Shown: positions 43,090 to 54,617 of the stretch, piece after piece
Layout: every line of letters begins with the position of its first letter
Numbering within the stretch: the first letter of the stretch is position 1
Assembly (NCBI GenBank): GCA_030220185.1
Contig: JASPKZ010002337.1
Location: forward strand, 2,327,501-2,391,500
Origin: Diploptera punctata
Lineage: Eukaryota > Arthropoda > Insecta > Blattodea > Blaberidae
Direction of reading: 5' to 3'
Length of the DNA: 64,000 nt
The notes under the pieces: model-generated
Databases searched by the model: none
Told to the model about the DNA's origin: nothing
The model's input: the letters and a program-made list of their open reading frames with translations, nothing else
Made by a program: the position numbers and the translations under genes

Positions 43090-43210
43090 AACATTCACGG
43101 ATTAAGCCCGTATGGCTTGTTCCGGTCTCATAGATTCTCGTTCAAAAACTTTAATCTATCTCTTTTGGGTCTACCAACATTCCTGTTTCCTTTTTATTTG
43201 TAATTAAGTA
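43090..43210 (-). mobile_element. LINE fragment, part interrupted by Tc1
   Basis: Minus strand GGAACAAGCCATACGGGCTT and a (GATGAT)n tail at 43050-43085; continues at 44749 beyond the Tc1 element. Confidence 0.7.
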
Positions 43211-44748
43211 CACTGCTCAAAACAATTAAAGGAACACTTGTAATAAATTGAATAAGTAATTGTTTTTAAAGCTGTGGTGCTGAAAGTTGGACAATATGTA
43301 AATTGAATTATTAATTTTATCATTGGATACAAATTTTAAAGATCAATGGCCTAAATACAGAGAAATTACCTCAAATAACAAACATAGAGATTTTTTTTAT
43401 TTTGGAAGGCACTGGCCACTTCTAATTGGTAAGCTTCCTGATGTTGCTATAGTGACGAATGTTGATTATTGCCTTGTTTATTGAAGTCTCTGACAAAATG
43501 AGGCATTTAAATGAGTTTGAAGTGTATCATGCTCTACATCTTTTACGACAAGGTCAATCTCTGCGACAAGTGGCTAGAGAGCTTGGGGTTTCTCCTTCCG
43601 TGGTGTCCAGGTTACGCAACAGACACAGAGAGACAGGTCAGTATTGTAGAAGACGTGGCCAGGGCCGTAAATTTAAAACAAGCCCCCAGGATGACAGATA
43701 CGTTGTTCTTTCTGCTCTTCGACAGCGTACAAAAACTGCAAAAGACCTGCAGAATGGCCTTCATATGGCTTCCGGAATCCGGGTTTCAGACCAAACCATA
43801 AGGAACAGATTAAGGAAAGAGAATATTCGTCCAAAAAGGCCCGTTAAAAAACCACGCTTAACAAATGGGCATAAGACAGCAAGACGTACGTATGCTGAAA
43901 ACCATGGTGATTGGAACCTGAACCAGTGGGAGTCTGTGCTCTTCTCGGACGAATCCACGTATCGTCTTACACGTTGTGATGGTCGAGAGGGTGTGGGGAC
44001 GGCCAGGAGAAAGTTTTTCTGCAGAGGCTGTACAGGAAATTGATAGATTCGGAGGAGGTTCCATAATGGTGTGGGCCGGAGTTATATACAACAATCGTAC
44101 GGACCTTGTACTTGTTCCCCAGCGACTGAATGCTGTCCGGTATATCGAGCACGTTCTGGAAGAGCATGTAGTACCTGCTGCCATTGGAGTAGGCCCTGGA
44201 TTTCTGTTTTTGCAGGATAATGCCAGGGCACATTCTGCGGCTGTCACCAGGGATTTCCTGAGGAGGAATGAAATTGAGGTAATGGAGTGGCCAGCGGTCA
44301 GCCCAGACCTCAACCCTACTGAACACTTGTGGGATCTTCTAGACAGGAAGGTCAGGAACCGACATCAAGCTCCACAAACTCTGCAGCAACTTGGAGATGC
44401 TCTGAAGGAGGAATGGGAGAATATCCCGCAAGAGGAAATCCAGAATCTTATTGGGAGCATGCCACGAAGGTGTCAAACTGCCATCGAATGTCGTGAAGGC
44501 CATACACAATACTAACTCTATATAACGAGTGTTTAACTTTGAAAAATAAGCACAAGATTCAATTGCTTACATAGCGGAATTATTTGAAAAGTTAATTGTC
44601 AGCGTTATTCATTTGTTTTTACTGACATGAGCAATAAATAAATAAATAACCACAAATAATGTACTTTATTAATTTCATGTTTGTACCTTTATCCAATGAA
44701 AAAATATTTGCATATTTCATAGTGTTCCTTTAATTGTTTTGAGCAGTG
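43211..44748 (+). mobile_element. Tc1 element, 1,538 bp, nearly intact
   Basis: Perfect 28-bp inverted ends (CACTGCTCAAAACAATTAAA plus GGAACACT; 43211-43238 and 44721-44748) and TA duplications at 43209-43210 and 44749-44750. It sits inside a minus-strand LINE. One transposase gene. Confidence 0.97.
43498..44515 (+). pseudogene. Tc1 transposase (DD34E), one frameshift
   Basis: The start chosen is ATG at 43498 (MRHLNEFEVYHALHLLRQGQ), which opens the N-terminal paired-like domain: first helix-turn-helix SLRQVARELGVSPSVVSRL, second around TIRNRLRKENI, with KKPRLTNGHKTARR linking to the catalytic core. Catalytic acids: Asp in LFSDESTYRL, Asp in LQDNARAHSA, Glu in NPTEHLWDLL; 34 residues separate the last two, the DD34E signature of Tc1. 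One extra base near 43983-43990 shifts the frame between DGRE and RVWGRPGESF; both halves are otherwise open, giving about 338 residues after correction, the normal size. Stop at 44513-44515. This is the best-preserved transposon in the window. Confidence 0.96.
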
Positions 44749-45035
44749 TATAATTTTTTGTATGGGTTCATCTTTCATTCTTTGGATATGTTCTTTCTAG
44801 TTTTATCTACATTGTTTTATTTTATCTAAAGGTTTAAAAATATTTAGCACATTTCTAATATCTTCATTTCTTCTTTTATCTATAAATTTGCAGCCAGCTA
44901 CATTTATCAGAAATCCCATTTCAGCTGCTTCTATGATCTTCTCTTAATTTTAGTTAAAACCAAAAACTCAGTACCATACAATAGTAACATTACGTTGTTT
45001 ATTAAAATTCTGAGATTATCAACAGTAATCTAACA
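44749..45035 (-). mobile_element. LINE fragment, remainder
   Basis: Minus strand VMLLLYGTEFLVLTKI (near 44945-45000) and ISKEXKMNPYKK-like sequence give the post-palm LYG motif; it would join 43210 if the Tc1 element and one TA were removed. Confidence 0.65.
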
Positions 45036-46564
45036 AAAAATCTGAAAAAATCACGAGCGACAAAGTCGCGGGTGATTATGTCTAATGAAAAACTCAACCT
45101 CGCTTTGGATTTGGAGTGACTATTTAGCGAATAATACATCAGAAGCTAAAAATAATTATAATGTTTAATATTTACCAAATGTGAGGTTATGTATTCCGAT
45201 CTTACTTCCGGCCGATTTATAAGCCGGCTATAGTTATAAATAGCATATATTTACTGTTAAATCTCTTTGGGCTTGAGAAAAATCAATAACAGATGATTGT
45301 ATGAGAAATAACTATCAACAACAATGCAGATTCATTATACAACATTTAATATTTTTTAGAGCAACAGAACTAATCTTTCTTTTTTCCGGTAATTTTTTTA
45401 AGTTGTTTACTTTTGGCAATTCTTGCTGTACCATATCGATCGTACATTGTTGTTAATTTGCGGAGACATCTCTTAATGCAAATTTTAATTTAAAAAGTTG
45501 TGTTGGCAACACTGACAGGAAGACATAATTTTATCTGTCTATGGGATAATTAGTCAACTTAATAACAGAAGCCTAATAACATAAAGCATGATCTCGCTCA
45601 ATAAGTATTGCTATATATGGTTGTAGTTTATTTGGTTTATCATTTTCCTACCTTTCGATGATGAGCTCCCACGATGTTTGTTATTTTTCAACGATGAGAG
45701 TCTGCTATTTGGTTTTGGTCAGAACCAAGACAGTTTTCTCCCCTTAAAAGGGACTCTAGCTATACAAAATGCCATTTAATAACACTAGACAACGCCACAC
45801 CTGCAAAAAAAATTTATACATTAAAACAAAATATATTTAATGGGAATCAGTTGTCAAAGTCTCTCATCTACCGAGTATCTGTAAGGATCCTAAATTTTGT
45901 CATGTCAAGAAGATTAAAGTCACTCGTAATCTAAAAATGCATCCCTGAGTATCATTATTTAACATTACAATTTGTTTAGATAATTTACAAAAAACAGTAC
46001 TTTATATTTCCCAATATATTTTCTAAGTACTACTGAATAACAGTGCTCATGCGCATGAGTTTATAGAACTGTCGCTAGGTAGAACCACACATATTTTAAG
46101 TCTTACAGAAAGTATATAGACCTGTTGGTAGATGGCAGTACGTGCGGTATGACTAACCTTCGAAATAAATTCCCAAACGTTTATTAGAAATGGATGTACA
46201 CTATCTTCTCCCTTCCTAGCCTAACTAAATTAATCACATGCAAAGTATTCACTGAAGTGTACACTAATCTGATATACAGTAACTAACACAATCCTAACAA
46301 AAATAGTGCTAACCTAACAAAAATGGTGTAATTGTGACAACACTAGAAGAGGAGAGAAAATAGCTAGTGAGTATCACAATATTGTCAAAAAATGTAATGT
46401 TACCGTGTTTCTCGTAAATAAATAAATATACAAAAACAGTAAAATATCGTTGAAACACGTTAAAAATATTACAAAATGTTTGTAAAGTCAAAAGAAGTAC
46501 ATAGAGTAACAACATTACAAGAATATACTAAAGAAAATTAAGGGAAAGGTAATGTACTGTTGAG
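45036..46564. other. No gene seen
   Basis: The longest stretch without an identified element. A small palindrome AATCACGAGCGACAAAGTCG lies near 45050-45080, resembling the centre of the foldback element at 30270. CTCATGCGCATGAG at 46048 is palindromic. No coding exon recognised. Confidence 0.5.
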
Positions 46565-46952
46565 CCGAAATTTCTTGCACTGAACGTTGTGACGTATTAA
46601 GGATGTGTCCACAAAAAATATCTGCCGCTTTTATCTGTAAGGCACAGAATCGAAGCCAGAATCCAGCAATGGCATCCCACTGTGCGAATATATAGGTATC
46701 CCTGCTTCAATAGAATGCAGTTAAGTGTGGCGAGGCGCGGCGCGGACTACAAGTTGTCAGGGTTACCAATACGCCAAGTTATGAGTTTTATTATCGCCCT
46801 GTAGTTTGAATGAGAGATTTGGCCCTGGATTTTAGTCCTTGCAGTTAAAAGCAGCATATAATTTCTTGGACGGCTTTGGTACATCACAACGCTTCATTAG
46901 GAGAAATTTCAAGGTAGGTTTCGGCATGTAATGGTTGACAGTTCCCTTGTCA
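46565..46952. mobile_element. MITE family I, copy 3
   Basis: Left end GAAATTTCTTGCACTGAACG through CTGCC and right end through GTTGACAGTTCCCTTGT are imperfect inverses; core GGCGAGGCGCGGCGCGG. Confidence 0.82.
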
Positions 46953-47115
46953 GAATGTGGATAAAGCTTTCGTAGCAAATTCAGTAAAATAGTCATTCTA
47001 AAATAATATTTTCATGAATTGATTGATCCCCGTTAGTTCCGTTCCGGACTTGGATGCTCCCCTAGTTGGAATTTTCTTAACCAGGATAATTCAGTTACGC
47101 TCATTTTCATATAAG

Positions 47116-47116
<1 letters not shown>

Positions 47117-47152
<36 letters not shown>
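47117..47152. repeat. (TA)n microsatellite
   Basis: About 17 TA units at the start of repeat G. Confidence 0.95.
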
Positions 47153-47156
<4 letters not shown>

Positions 47157-48013
47157 ATATATAAAGTTCTTCTGTACGTGTGTCTGTCACTGAACTCCTC
47201 CTAAACGACTGGACCGATTTTGATGAACATTTTTGTGTGCGTCTGATTGGGTCCCTCTATGGTTAAGATTCGCAATTTTTTAGAGAAATTAAACCCAATG
47301 GGTACAACTTGGACACTACACCTACACCCACTCCCAAGGTTGAGATTTTAAAAATCCCTTACACCGCCGGGAATCAAACCCAGGTCGCCGGAGTGGAAGG
47401 TAAGGACTCTACCGACTACGCCAGAGCGACGGAATTTAGATTCACAATTGGACCCTCTAAAACCATTGCGTGTAGGAGTTCACCTGAAGTGAAAATTTAA
47501 AAATCGCTCTAACGGTCACATTTTTCGATGTTTCACAACAAAATTCAGTATATCCTATTAAAATAAACCGAGGTAGGTATTACCCAAAAATGAGTGAAAT
47601 CCGATAATTAGAAGTGGAGGCTTACTTAAAATCCAAAATTAAAAACTGCCTAAACGACTGGATCGATTTTGATGTTTTTTTTTTGTGCACGTTTGAGTGG
47701 GTCATGAATGGGTTACATTCACAATTGGACTCGGTAGCTGGCACTGCGATCGGGTTATAGGATTTTTTAATGTCAGATGTATAGTCATCTGCATTATCGA
47801 CATATTCCGTGTAACAATGTGACGTCATAATGCACGCTTTTCAAGCCACAGCAGATGGCTACGAAATATTTTCTTGCTAACTTATTTAATAATACCATAT
47901 CTAATTACGCCTTAATTAGTGAATTTTATGGTAAAAAAATAACATTTTTATCGTCCGGCCACGACACGAAAATTGAACGTTCGGATAGGACAACATCTGC
48001 CGGGTATGCTAGT
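47153..48013 (+). mobile_element. Helitron-like repeat G, copy 1
   Basis: Contains CTCCTAAACGACTGGACCGA, a second diverged copy of that motif at 47648, and ends ACATCTGCCGGGTATGCTAG followed by T. The same sequence recurs at 55593-56855. A SINE is inserted at 47305-47432. No replicase or helicase coding sequence. Confidence 0.65.
47305..47432 (-). repeat. tRNA-headed SINE inserted in repeat G
   Basis: Minus strand GTCGCTCTGGCGTAGTCGGT (box A), CTGGGTTTGATTCCCGGCGG (box B), then a short tail ending AACCTTGGGAGTGGGTGT. About 128 bp. Confidence 0.65.
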
Positions 48014-48030
48014 GTGTGCGTGTGTGTGTA

Positions 48031-48066
<36 letters not shown>
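48012..48066. repeat. (TG)n(TA)n microsatellite
   Basis: TGTGTG units then TATATA units directly after the CTAG/T end of repeat G. Confidence 0.95.
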
Positions 48067-48119
48067 AGAGAGTCACATGTGGTTAGTTCATCATCTCTGG
48101 AAGACATCTAGTAGGAAAT

Positions 48120-48210
48120 ACGAGTACATCGACCCCGATCGGGTTTGAACCCGCCATCCTCGGAGCTAGAGACAAGGAACGTAACCACTAAACCACTACC
48201 GTCGACAATT
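48120..48210 (-). repeat. SINE-B tRNA-like head
   Basis: Minus strand GTAGTGGTTTAGTGGTTACG and GGCGGGTTCAAACCCGATCG, then GGGTCGATG. It faces away from the SINE-B body that follows at 48235. Confidence 0.72.
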
Positions 48211-48234
48211 TGTTATCAATAGCAGGGCGCAATG

Positions 48235-48330
48235 GACTTTTAGAATGGAGAAATCCAAGAAACCAATCCTTGGGGAGGGACTTTAAGCCAAGGTCCCGAG
48301 TCTGAAGATTTTCAGGCTAGTAAAATAACT
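48235..48330 (+). repeat. SINE-B body fragment
   Basis: AGAATGGAGAAATCCAAGAA through GGGACTTTAAGCC and GTCCCGAGTCTGAAGATTTT, plus strand, opposite to the neighbouring head. Confidence 0.72.
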
Positions 48331-48730
48331 AACCTACTGTCTCTATCGAACCCTAGATTCATGGCCGAGCGGACATAAGCTCTCAATATATCCCTATCCT
48401 GAGGTAATGTTTTCCAATCATCTCCTGTATAATCTACTTCCCTCAAATCATGGATAATGTCATTCTCCCACCTCATTCTCGATCTACCAACTGGGCGCTT
48501 TCCCTATGGTTTTCCTACAAGAAGCTTCCATACACATCTTTCATTCCCCATTCGTGCCACATGCCCTGCTATCACAATCCACCAGACTTAACTGTTCTTA
48601 TTATATCTTGCTTACTATAAAGACTATGTAGCTCACTGTTACGTAGTTTTCTCCATTCACCTGTCTGTTCATCTATCTTTGGTCCAAATGTTTTCCTAAG
48701 AACTTCATTATCAAATACTCGTAATATTCA
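48331..48730 (-). mobile_element. LINE alpha 3' fragment (copy 15)
   Basis: Common 3' end at 48331, reaching back to the ENEVLRKTFGPK region. Frames broken. Confidence 0.87.
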
Positions 48731-49191
48731 GCATTCCATAATATAATTAAAATACAAATACAAATAAATAAAATAAATAGACGCAGTATGACTTCGATAT
48801 TAATGGCGTCTTTAAAAAATGATTAATTATGGACTAGTGCGTCACAAAATATTATATGAACCTGGTGCAAAATTTCATTTTTAAACCTCGGGCCACAAGA
48901 GTCCCTCGGGAGGATTCCGTAGTCCTCGGTAAAAGAAAAACTTAATTCGTCCTTGATACATAAAGTACTACAGAATATTCTTTCTTGAGCGAAAAATGTT
49001 GTCAGAGTTAATGAACTGCATTTTGTGCCAGACAAACCGGTATTATGAGACGAAACCTTAGAAAGCCCATCAGGGTAACAGAACGAGTTCTTCCCAATCG
49101 AACATATCGGCTGAGACTCGATGCGTGACTTTCAATATTCTCTACTCGACATAGCTGCTAACCCTTTGATAATACGATGCATATCCATATT
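48731..49191. other. No gene seen
   Basis: AT-rich; nothing recognised. Confidence 0.5.
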
Positions 49192-49783
49192 AACTAACTC
49201 ACTGGTACTATCCAACCCGTAGGTTCACGGCCGCGCGGTCATAAGCTATCCATACATCGCTATCCTGAGCTAATGTTTTCCAATCATTCCCTGTATAATC
49301 TATTTTCCTCAAATCTTGGTTAATGTTATTCTCCCACCTCATTCTTGGTATACCAACTGGGCGTTTTCCTTCTTGTTTTTCTACAAGAAGTTTCCATGCA
49401 CGTCTTTCATTCCCCATTCGTGCCAGATGTCCTGCCCATCGCAGTCTACGAGACTTAACTGTTCTTATAATATCTGGCTTCCTATGAAGACAATGTAGTT
49501 CACTGTTATGCATTCAACTGTCTGTTCATCTCTCTTTGGTCCAAAAAAATCCTAAGAACTTTATTCTCAAATATTCGTAATCTCCTTTCCTCCCTTAAAG
49601 TAAGAGTCCATGTTTCGCATCCATATAATATAACTGGTAGAATAATAGTTTTATATATTTTCAGTGTAACGTTTTTTGAAAGAAGTTCGGACGACAAGAG
49701 TCAATGTAATGCTTAATAGCACCCATATCCAGACTTCAGCCTATGTTTAATTTCTTTGTGTAGCTCATTCCTATTTGTGATTA
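49192..49783 (-). mobile_element. LINE alpha 3' fragment (copy 16)
   Basis: Among the best-preserved copies: 101 codons open at 49208-49513 (ELHCLHRKPDIIRTVKSRRL; RRLRWAGHLARMGNERRAW) and 63 more at 49506-49697 after a small deletion. Confidence 0.92.
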
Positions 49784-49785
49784 TT

Positions 49786-50056
49786 GCGCGGACATAAGCT
49801 CTCCATACATCCCTACCCTAAGCGAATGTCTTTAAATCATCCCCTTCATAATCTACTTCCCTCAAACCATGCTTAATGTTACTCCCCCGCCTAATTCTTG
49901 GCCTACCTACTAGGCGCTTTCCTTCCGGTTTCCTACAAGGAGTTCCCGTGAACCTCTTTCATTCCCCTTTCGTGCCACATGTTCTGCCCATCGCAGTCTA
50001 CGATACTTAGGCTAACTATTATTGTACCTGGTTTCCCATAAAGATAATGTAGATAT
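49786..50056 (-). mobile_element. LINE alpha 3' fragment (copy 17)
   Basis: Begins directly at the truncated 5' edge of copy 16, same orientation, lacking the last about 25 bp of the common 3' end. Confidence 0.85.
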
Positions 50057-50083
50057 GCAAGAGATTGAATAATTTATTATACT

Positions 50084-50475
50084 TTGCGGTGGACTAGTGG
50101 TTATGCTCCTTACCTCTGGTCCCGAGGGTCGCGAGTTCAAACCCAACGGAGTCGATGGGGTTTTTTTTTGGGATAATCCAAGGAGCAAGTCCTCTGGGAG
50201 GGACTTTAACCCGTGGGTCCCGAGTCTGAAGATTTTCAGGCTCGTAAAAGATCCTTAAGCCTGAATGAAAAGGCCTCTAAACAAAATTTACCGAATTTTC
50301 CCGCCCTAGTACTACCTTGGTTTCCTAGATGTCAGTATGAGGCGGAGCGCTGACCACGGGCCACTCTTATGGCATCTATACGAAAACAAGTGTAACTAAA
50401 TTAGTATGGTTCAAATTTTTCCAGTTGGGGGAGCGCCTAAATCTCTGTTAAGGGAAATATGGGCTTACAATATTA
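50084..50475 (+). repeat. SINE-B, full copy
   Basis: GCGGTGGACTAGTGGTTATG head to GGGAAATATGGGCTTAC end, close to the reference copy at 31837. Confidence 0.88.
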
Positions 50476-50507
50476 TATTAATAATAACATTATCATTTAT
50501 TTACTTA

Positions 50508-50845
50508 TTTTAGGTGGAATAGTGGCTATGTTCTTTGCCTCTTGTCCTGAGGGTCGCGGGATTGCACTCTGCAAGTGCCGATGGGTTTTTTAGTATAGAA
50601 AAAACCGAGAAGCGAATTTTCCGAATGGACTTTAAGCCATGGGTCACGAGCCTAAAAATTGTCAGGCTCGTAAAAGACCCTTAAGCCTGAATAAAAATGT
50701 CTGTAAGTAATATTTTACAAACCTTCTTCATTCTACGAGTAATAATACCTTAGTTGCCTACTTATTGTCTCATTGGGTCGGTATGTTGACCAAATACCAT
50801 TCATGTCATTTTTAGGAAAATAAATGTAACTAAATTAACTTGGTG
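50508..50845 (+). repeat. SINE-B, diverged copy
   Basis: AGGTGGAATAGTGGCTATGT head, box B lost (GCGGGATTGCACTCTG), body GAGCCTAAAAATTGTCAGGC. Same orientation and only about 30 bp after the previous copy. Confidence 0.8.
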
Positions 50846-50984
50846 TAGTAACTCATAATTAGAGCGAGGAATTATATGAAGAAAATTATACCAAAATATG
50901 AAATCATAATAAAATTATGACACAAAAATATTATGAAGCTACTATTTTTTAACTTTTTACATATATTTATATACAGAAGTCCCG

Positions 50985-51425
50985 TATAATTCGAAACATG
51001 GACTCTTACTTTAAGGGAGAAAAGGAGATTACGAGTATTTGAGAATAAAGTACTTAGGAAAACTTTGGACCAAAGAGAGATGAACAAACAGGTGAATGGA
51101 GAAGACTACATAACAGTGAACTACATGGTCTCTATAGGAAGCCAGATATAATAAGAAGAGTTAAGTCTCGTAGACTGCGATAGGCAGGACATGCTGCGCG
51201 TATGGGGAATGAAAGACGTGCATGGAAACTTCTTGTAGGAAAGCCAGAGGAAAAACGCCCAGTTGGTAGACCAAGAATGAGGTGGGAGAATAATTAACTA
51301 TGATTTGAAGGAAGTAGATTATACAGGGAATGATTGGAAAGCATTAGCTCAGGATAGGGATGTATGGAGAGCTTATTTATGTCCGCGCGGCCATGAACCT
51401 ACGGGTTCGATAGTGCCAGTGAGTA
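50985..51425 (+). mobile_element. LINE alpha 3' fragment (copy 18)
   Basis: From GAAACATGGACTCTTACTTT to the shared 3' end. TCCCGTATAATT occurs at about 50984 and again at 51428, just outside both ends, and may be a 12-bp target duplication. Confidence 0.88.
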
Positions 51426-51586
51426 AGTCCCGTATAATTTGTGGGTATACATATCAGCACACAAATGAGACAAAAATACCTTTTTGTAGCTCAAGAAATC
51501 AAGAGTTACACTGTATTTCCACTTTAATTATTTTTTTATTAATCTGACCCAATATAAAATAACGTGTTCGTGATTTGAAGCAGTTT

Positions 51587-51895
51587 TAATGGCTCATTTT
51601 GTAGTGTAGTTGTTTGAGGAATCACGCTAACAAGCCGGAAGGTCTTGGGTTTGAGTCTCAATGGGTCAGGGTTTTTAGCTGGATCAAACCTTCAGGTGGT
51701 ATCATATCCCTAGGGTCTACTCAGGTCTTAATGTAAATGAGTACCAGACACTTGTTCTGGGAGCAAATGCGGCCGTCACGCAGGGTTGAGAACTCAGTGG
51801 ACATCCCTTGGCAATTGTCTAGAAAGGTGGAAGTCTCAACACCCATCTACCCCAAGGGCCTCCCAAGCCTGTAGTTTGACACTTTACTTTAATAA
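51587..51895 (+). repeat. SINE-C, diverged full copy
   Basis: Head TGTAGTGTAGTTGTTTGAGG, box B TGGGTTTGAGTCTCAATGG, body GAGTACCAGACACTTGTTCT through CTACCCCAAGGGCCTCCCAA. Confidence 0.8.
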
Positions 51896-52149
51896 ATTAA
51901 TACTGGGAGACTATATACATAAACACGATCAATTAATTTATCCAATGATATTTAATTCCGAAATTCAAACATAAACAAAAAACAAAACATAGTAACCGAA
52001 ACAAATATGTTTCCATGGAATATAGCACTGACAAAATTTAGAGTGGGTTCAATTTGGATGACTGCTATTTACCTTGCATAAAGATAATGAAATGCAGTAT
52101 ATGTAAATGTCACAACATTTTTGTTCAATGCCACCTGTTTGTCATTCGA

Positions 52150-52481
52150 CATTTCAGGTATTTTCTCCTGGCATTGGCGTATTGTAACTCACTTCCGAGG
52201 TTGGGACGCCTAGAAGTCGGGGTTACGACGATGGGTAATGATGCGCCAGGAGAGGCCCTAAAACCTCAACTTATTCTAATGAGGTGAAATATTATATTGA
52301 TGTTAATGATGGTCAGATAATGTTCGGGGACCATTTGGGCCTTAAAGTATCCTGACATTTGTCTTACAGGTGAGAAAAAACCCGAAAAAACCTCACCCAG
52401 GAAACTTGTCCCGAGCGGGGATCGAACCCGGGCCCGCTGCGTGACAAGGCAGCACGTTACCTCGAGACCACAGCGGTGGAC
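52150..52481 (-). repeat. SINE-A copy with body type 2
   Basis: Head at 52481 (GTCCACCGCTGTGGTCTCGA), box B GGGTTCGATCCCCG, then the body ending GCGTCCCAACCTCGGAAGTG as at 7095. Two copies with this body make the modular structure credible. Confidence 0.82.
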
Positions 52482-53591
52482 GTCACAATAACATTAAATT
52501 GGATGAATCAGAACACAAGTAGACCAAGTCCAGTATGTCATATTTGGAGAAACAAGATTGTTAAAATGAATTAATCCACAAATAATTCTAGGGAGTACTT
52601 CAATTCTCTTTGCAATTACAGTTAGATTTAATCCTATAAACTACATGTATGAACATGGTAAAATGTAGTTAGAATTATTTTAACATCAGATTTGTCATGA
52701 TAGCCGAGTCTTGGTCTACCTGTGCTTTGAACAATCCAATTATCAATTATGTTCGTAATACACAGTAAGGAGCTTTTTCTACACTTTATATATTTCTAAC
52801 CTCTGTCTGTCAGAATTGTTTTGCACGATCAAAAAGTACGCTTCACACCATATGATGTTATGTGAACAAACATATACCGCGCTACATTTGATACTTTGAT
52901 GTAAGTGAGAATAAGCCTGTCATTCCATGTCTCCTTATTAATTTTTTTTTTGTCATATCTATTTATTTTGTTCCGGATGGGATACTGAGGAATTTTCGCC
53001 TGTCTACCATATTACAGTGTCAAAAAATTTCAAAACTACTGTAACTTCAAAAATGTGTTTAATCAATTATTAGAAATTTTATTTAAAAAAACTGAACGTT
53101 GAAATATGAAGGAATATTAAATGTTTACTAAAATATGAACATTTTGCCAAAATATTATGGAATATGAAAGAAAAAAATTGGTTTTATTTTATTCTACAGA
53201 CCATAAAATGTAAAGATACTTTGTCTCAGTGCTCTCTGACTAGGCCTAGTAGTTTAAAACATGAAATTTCATTTTAAAAAATCCTCGCTCTACTCATAAC
53301 AAAACGAGAGACTAAAACCCAGCATTGGGCTGTTACGTCATTGTTGGTAGATATTATTACATTAAAATATGTTACATTTACAAAAATGAGGAAAATAAAA
53401 ATATGTTACATTTACAAAAATGAGGAAAATATGAAGTTATGTCCAACTTAAACAATGTTTAACGAAATAAGAAAGTAATTATTTGTCTAACGGGAAAACA
53501 TAAGATCAGACTTTGAGCGTACATTCCACAAAACATGAAAAGTGGAGCACGATACGCGAAATGAATTTAACAATTTTAACCAAAGTCTATA
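52482..53591. other. No gene; one small tandem duplication
   Basis: AT-rich. A 34-bp unit (AATATGTTACATTTACAAAA plus ATGAGGAAAA) is repeated twice at about 53365-53432. No coding exon recognised. Confidence 0.55.
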
Positions 53592-53862
53592 ACCAACTAA
53601 CTCACTAACGAACCCTAGATTCATGGCCGAGCGAACATAAGCTCTCCATACATCCCTCTTATCAGCTAATGTTTTCCACTCATCCTCTGTATAATCTACT
53701 TCCCTCAAATCATGATTAATATTATTCTCCCGCCTCACTCTTGGTCTACCAACTGGGCATTTTCTCCATGTTTTCCTACAAGAAGCCTACATGCCACTCT
53801 TTCAATCCCCATTTGTGCCACATGCCTTGCCGCAGACTATGAGACTTAACCAAAGTACATTA
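53592..53862 (-). mobile_element. LINE alpha 3' fragment (copy 19)
   Basis: Common 3' end at 53592, 5'-truncated near the RRLRxAGH region. Lies about 440 bp upstream of the GPR143 start codon. Confidence 0.86.
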
Positions 53863-53929
53863 TCAAGCCAAACTGAACTGGGTCTATTGTACTCGTAGAA
53901 AACAAAAATATGGACTTGTGACGTAGACT

Positions 53930-53942
53930 TGACGTCACATGT
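53930..53942 (+). promoter_or_regulatory. Overlapping CRE and M-box-like sites upstream of GPR143
   Basis: TGACGTCA (53930-53937) is a perfect CRE palindrome, overlapped by TCACATGT (53935-53942), one base from the MITF-type M-box TCACATGA. They lie about 360 bp before the ATG. Vertebrate GPR143 is a known MITF target; a role here is only inference, and no transcription start site is known. Confidence 0.3.
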
Positions 53943-54299
53943 CATAGTTCCGAAACACGCCAGATCATATTTCGGCCTTTATAGACTAATACCATGAAAC
54001 ATATTGAAAATTATATTTTATAATAATTATGTTTATCGTTTGAATTTTAGTAAAAAAAGTTAACCGTACGACCTCTTTTTTACACTAGCTGTAAATATAA
54101 TTTTTATAAGTAAAGCAAGATTGCGTAAGACTGGAACAAGGATCTGTGACAAGAGAGTATCTTTGTGTAAATAGTGTACCGTAATTCTTGACGCTATTGT
54201 CATGCGCAATGTAATATTTTCTTCAACATCCTTGTAAGGCTTTACACCGTTGTAAATAATCTGGAGTATTATGTAAGACGCGGAACCGGCAACAACAAA

Positions 54300-54449
54300 A
54301 TGGCAGATCCAACAATACAAACTTTCTGTTGTCATGTTGCGAATAAAGCTAGTTCATCTGTTAACTTGTTGATTGAATTTCATTCAAGACCATATAACAC
54401 GCTTTGTCTTGCTTCCTCTGTTTTTGGTATACTCGGTTCAATTTATCAG
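54300..54449 (+). CDS. GPR143: GPR143 (OA1) homologue, first coding exon
   Basis: GPR143 is a seven-transmembrane receptor of melanosomes/lysosomes in vertebrates, reported to sense L-DOPA; its insect role is less clear. The exon is 50 codons from ATG at 54300, ending at CAG/GTAAAA (phase 0). It reads MADPTIQTFCCHVANK, then FHSRPYNTLCLASSVFGILG. The vertebrate protein starts with the same M-A-x-P and TFCC, and has a matching R-x-hydrophobic-x-x-LCL motif entering TM1, which here spans about residues 31-49. The 3' end joins in phase to the exon at 58712. No signal peptide is evident. It is the only ATG in a good position and the frame is not open far upstream. Confidence 0.85.
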
Positions 54450-54579
54450 GTAAAAAAAAATTAAATTATTTCATTATTATATGTACAGGTTGAGGTTACA
54501 ATGTCATTTTCGTGAACAGTAAAATTGTAAGCATTACAGTGCATAGTGTAAGTACAATTAAATTCAAGGCTCTATATTA

Positions 54580-54615
54580 AATTAGTGAGCTACATGATGT
54601 TTATAGGAAACCATA
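54580..54615 (+). mobile_element. LINE alpha internal scrap
   Basis: TTAGTGAGCTACATGATGTT followed by TATAGGAAACCATATA matches the NSELHDLYRKPDI region; cut by the mariner-like element on its right. Confidence 0.6.
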
Positions 54616-54617
54616 TA

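Noticed and set aside
43858..44326. Minus-strand frames of 119-151 codons over the Tc1 gene
   Set aside because: Antisense shadows; the plus strand carries the DD34E transposase.
54060..54335. 91-residue minus-strand frame MTTESLYCWICHF over the GPR143 start
   Set aside because: It is the antisense of the GPR143 exon and 5' region; the plus strand has a homologous protein and splice donor.
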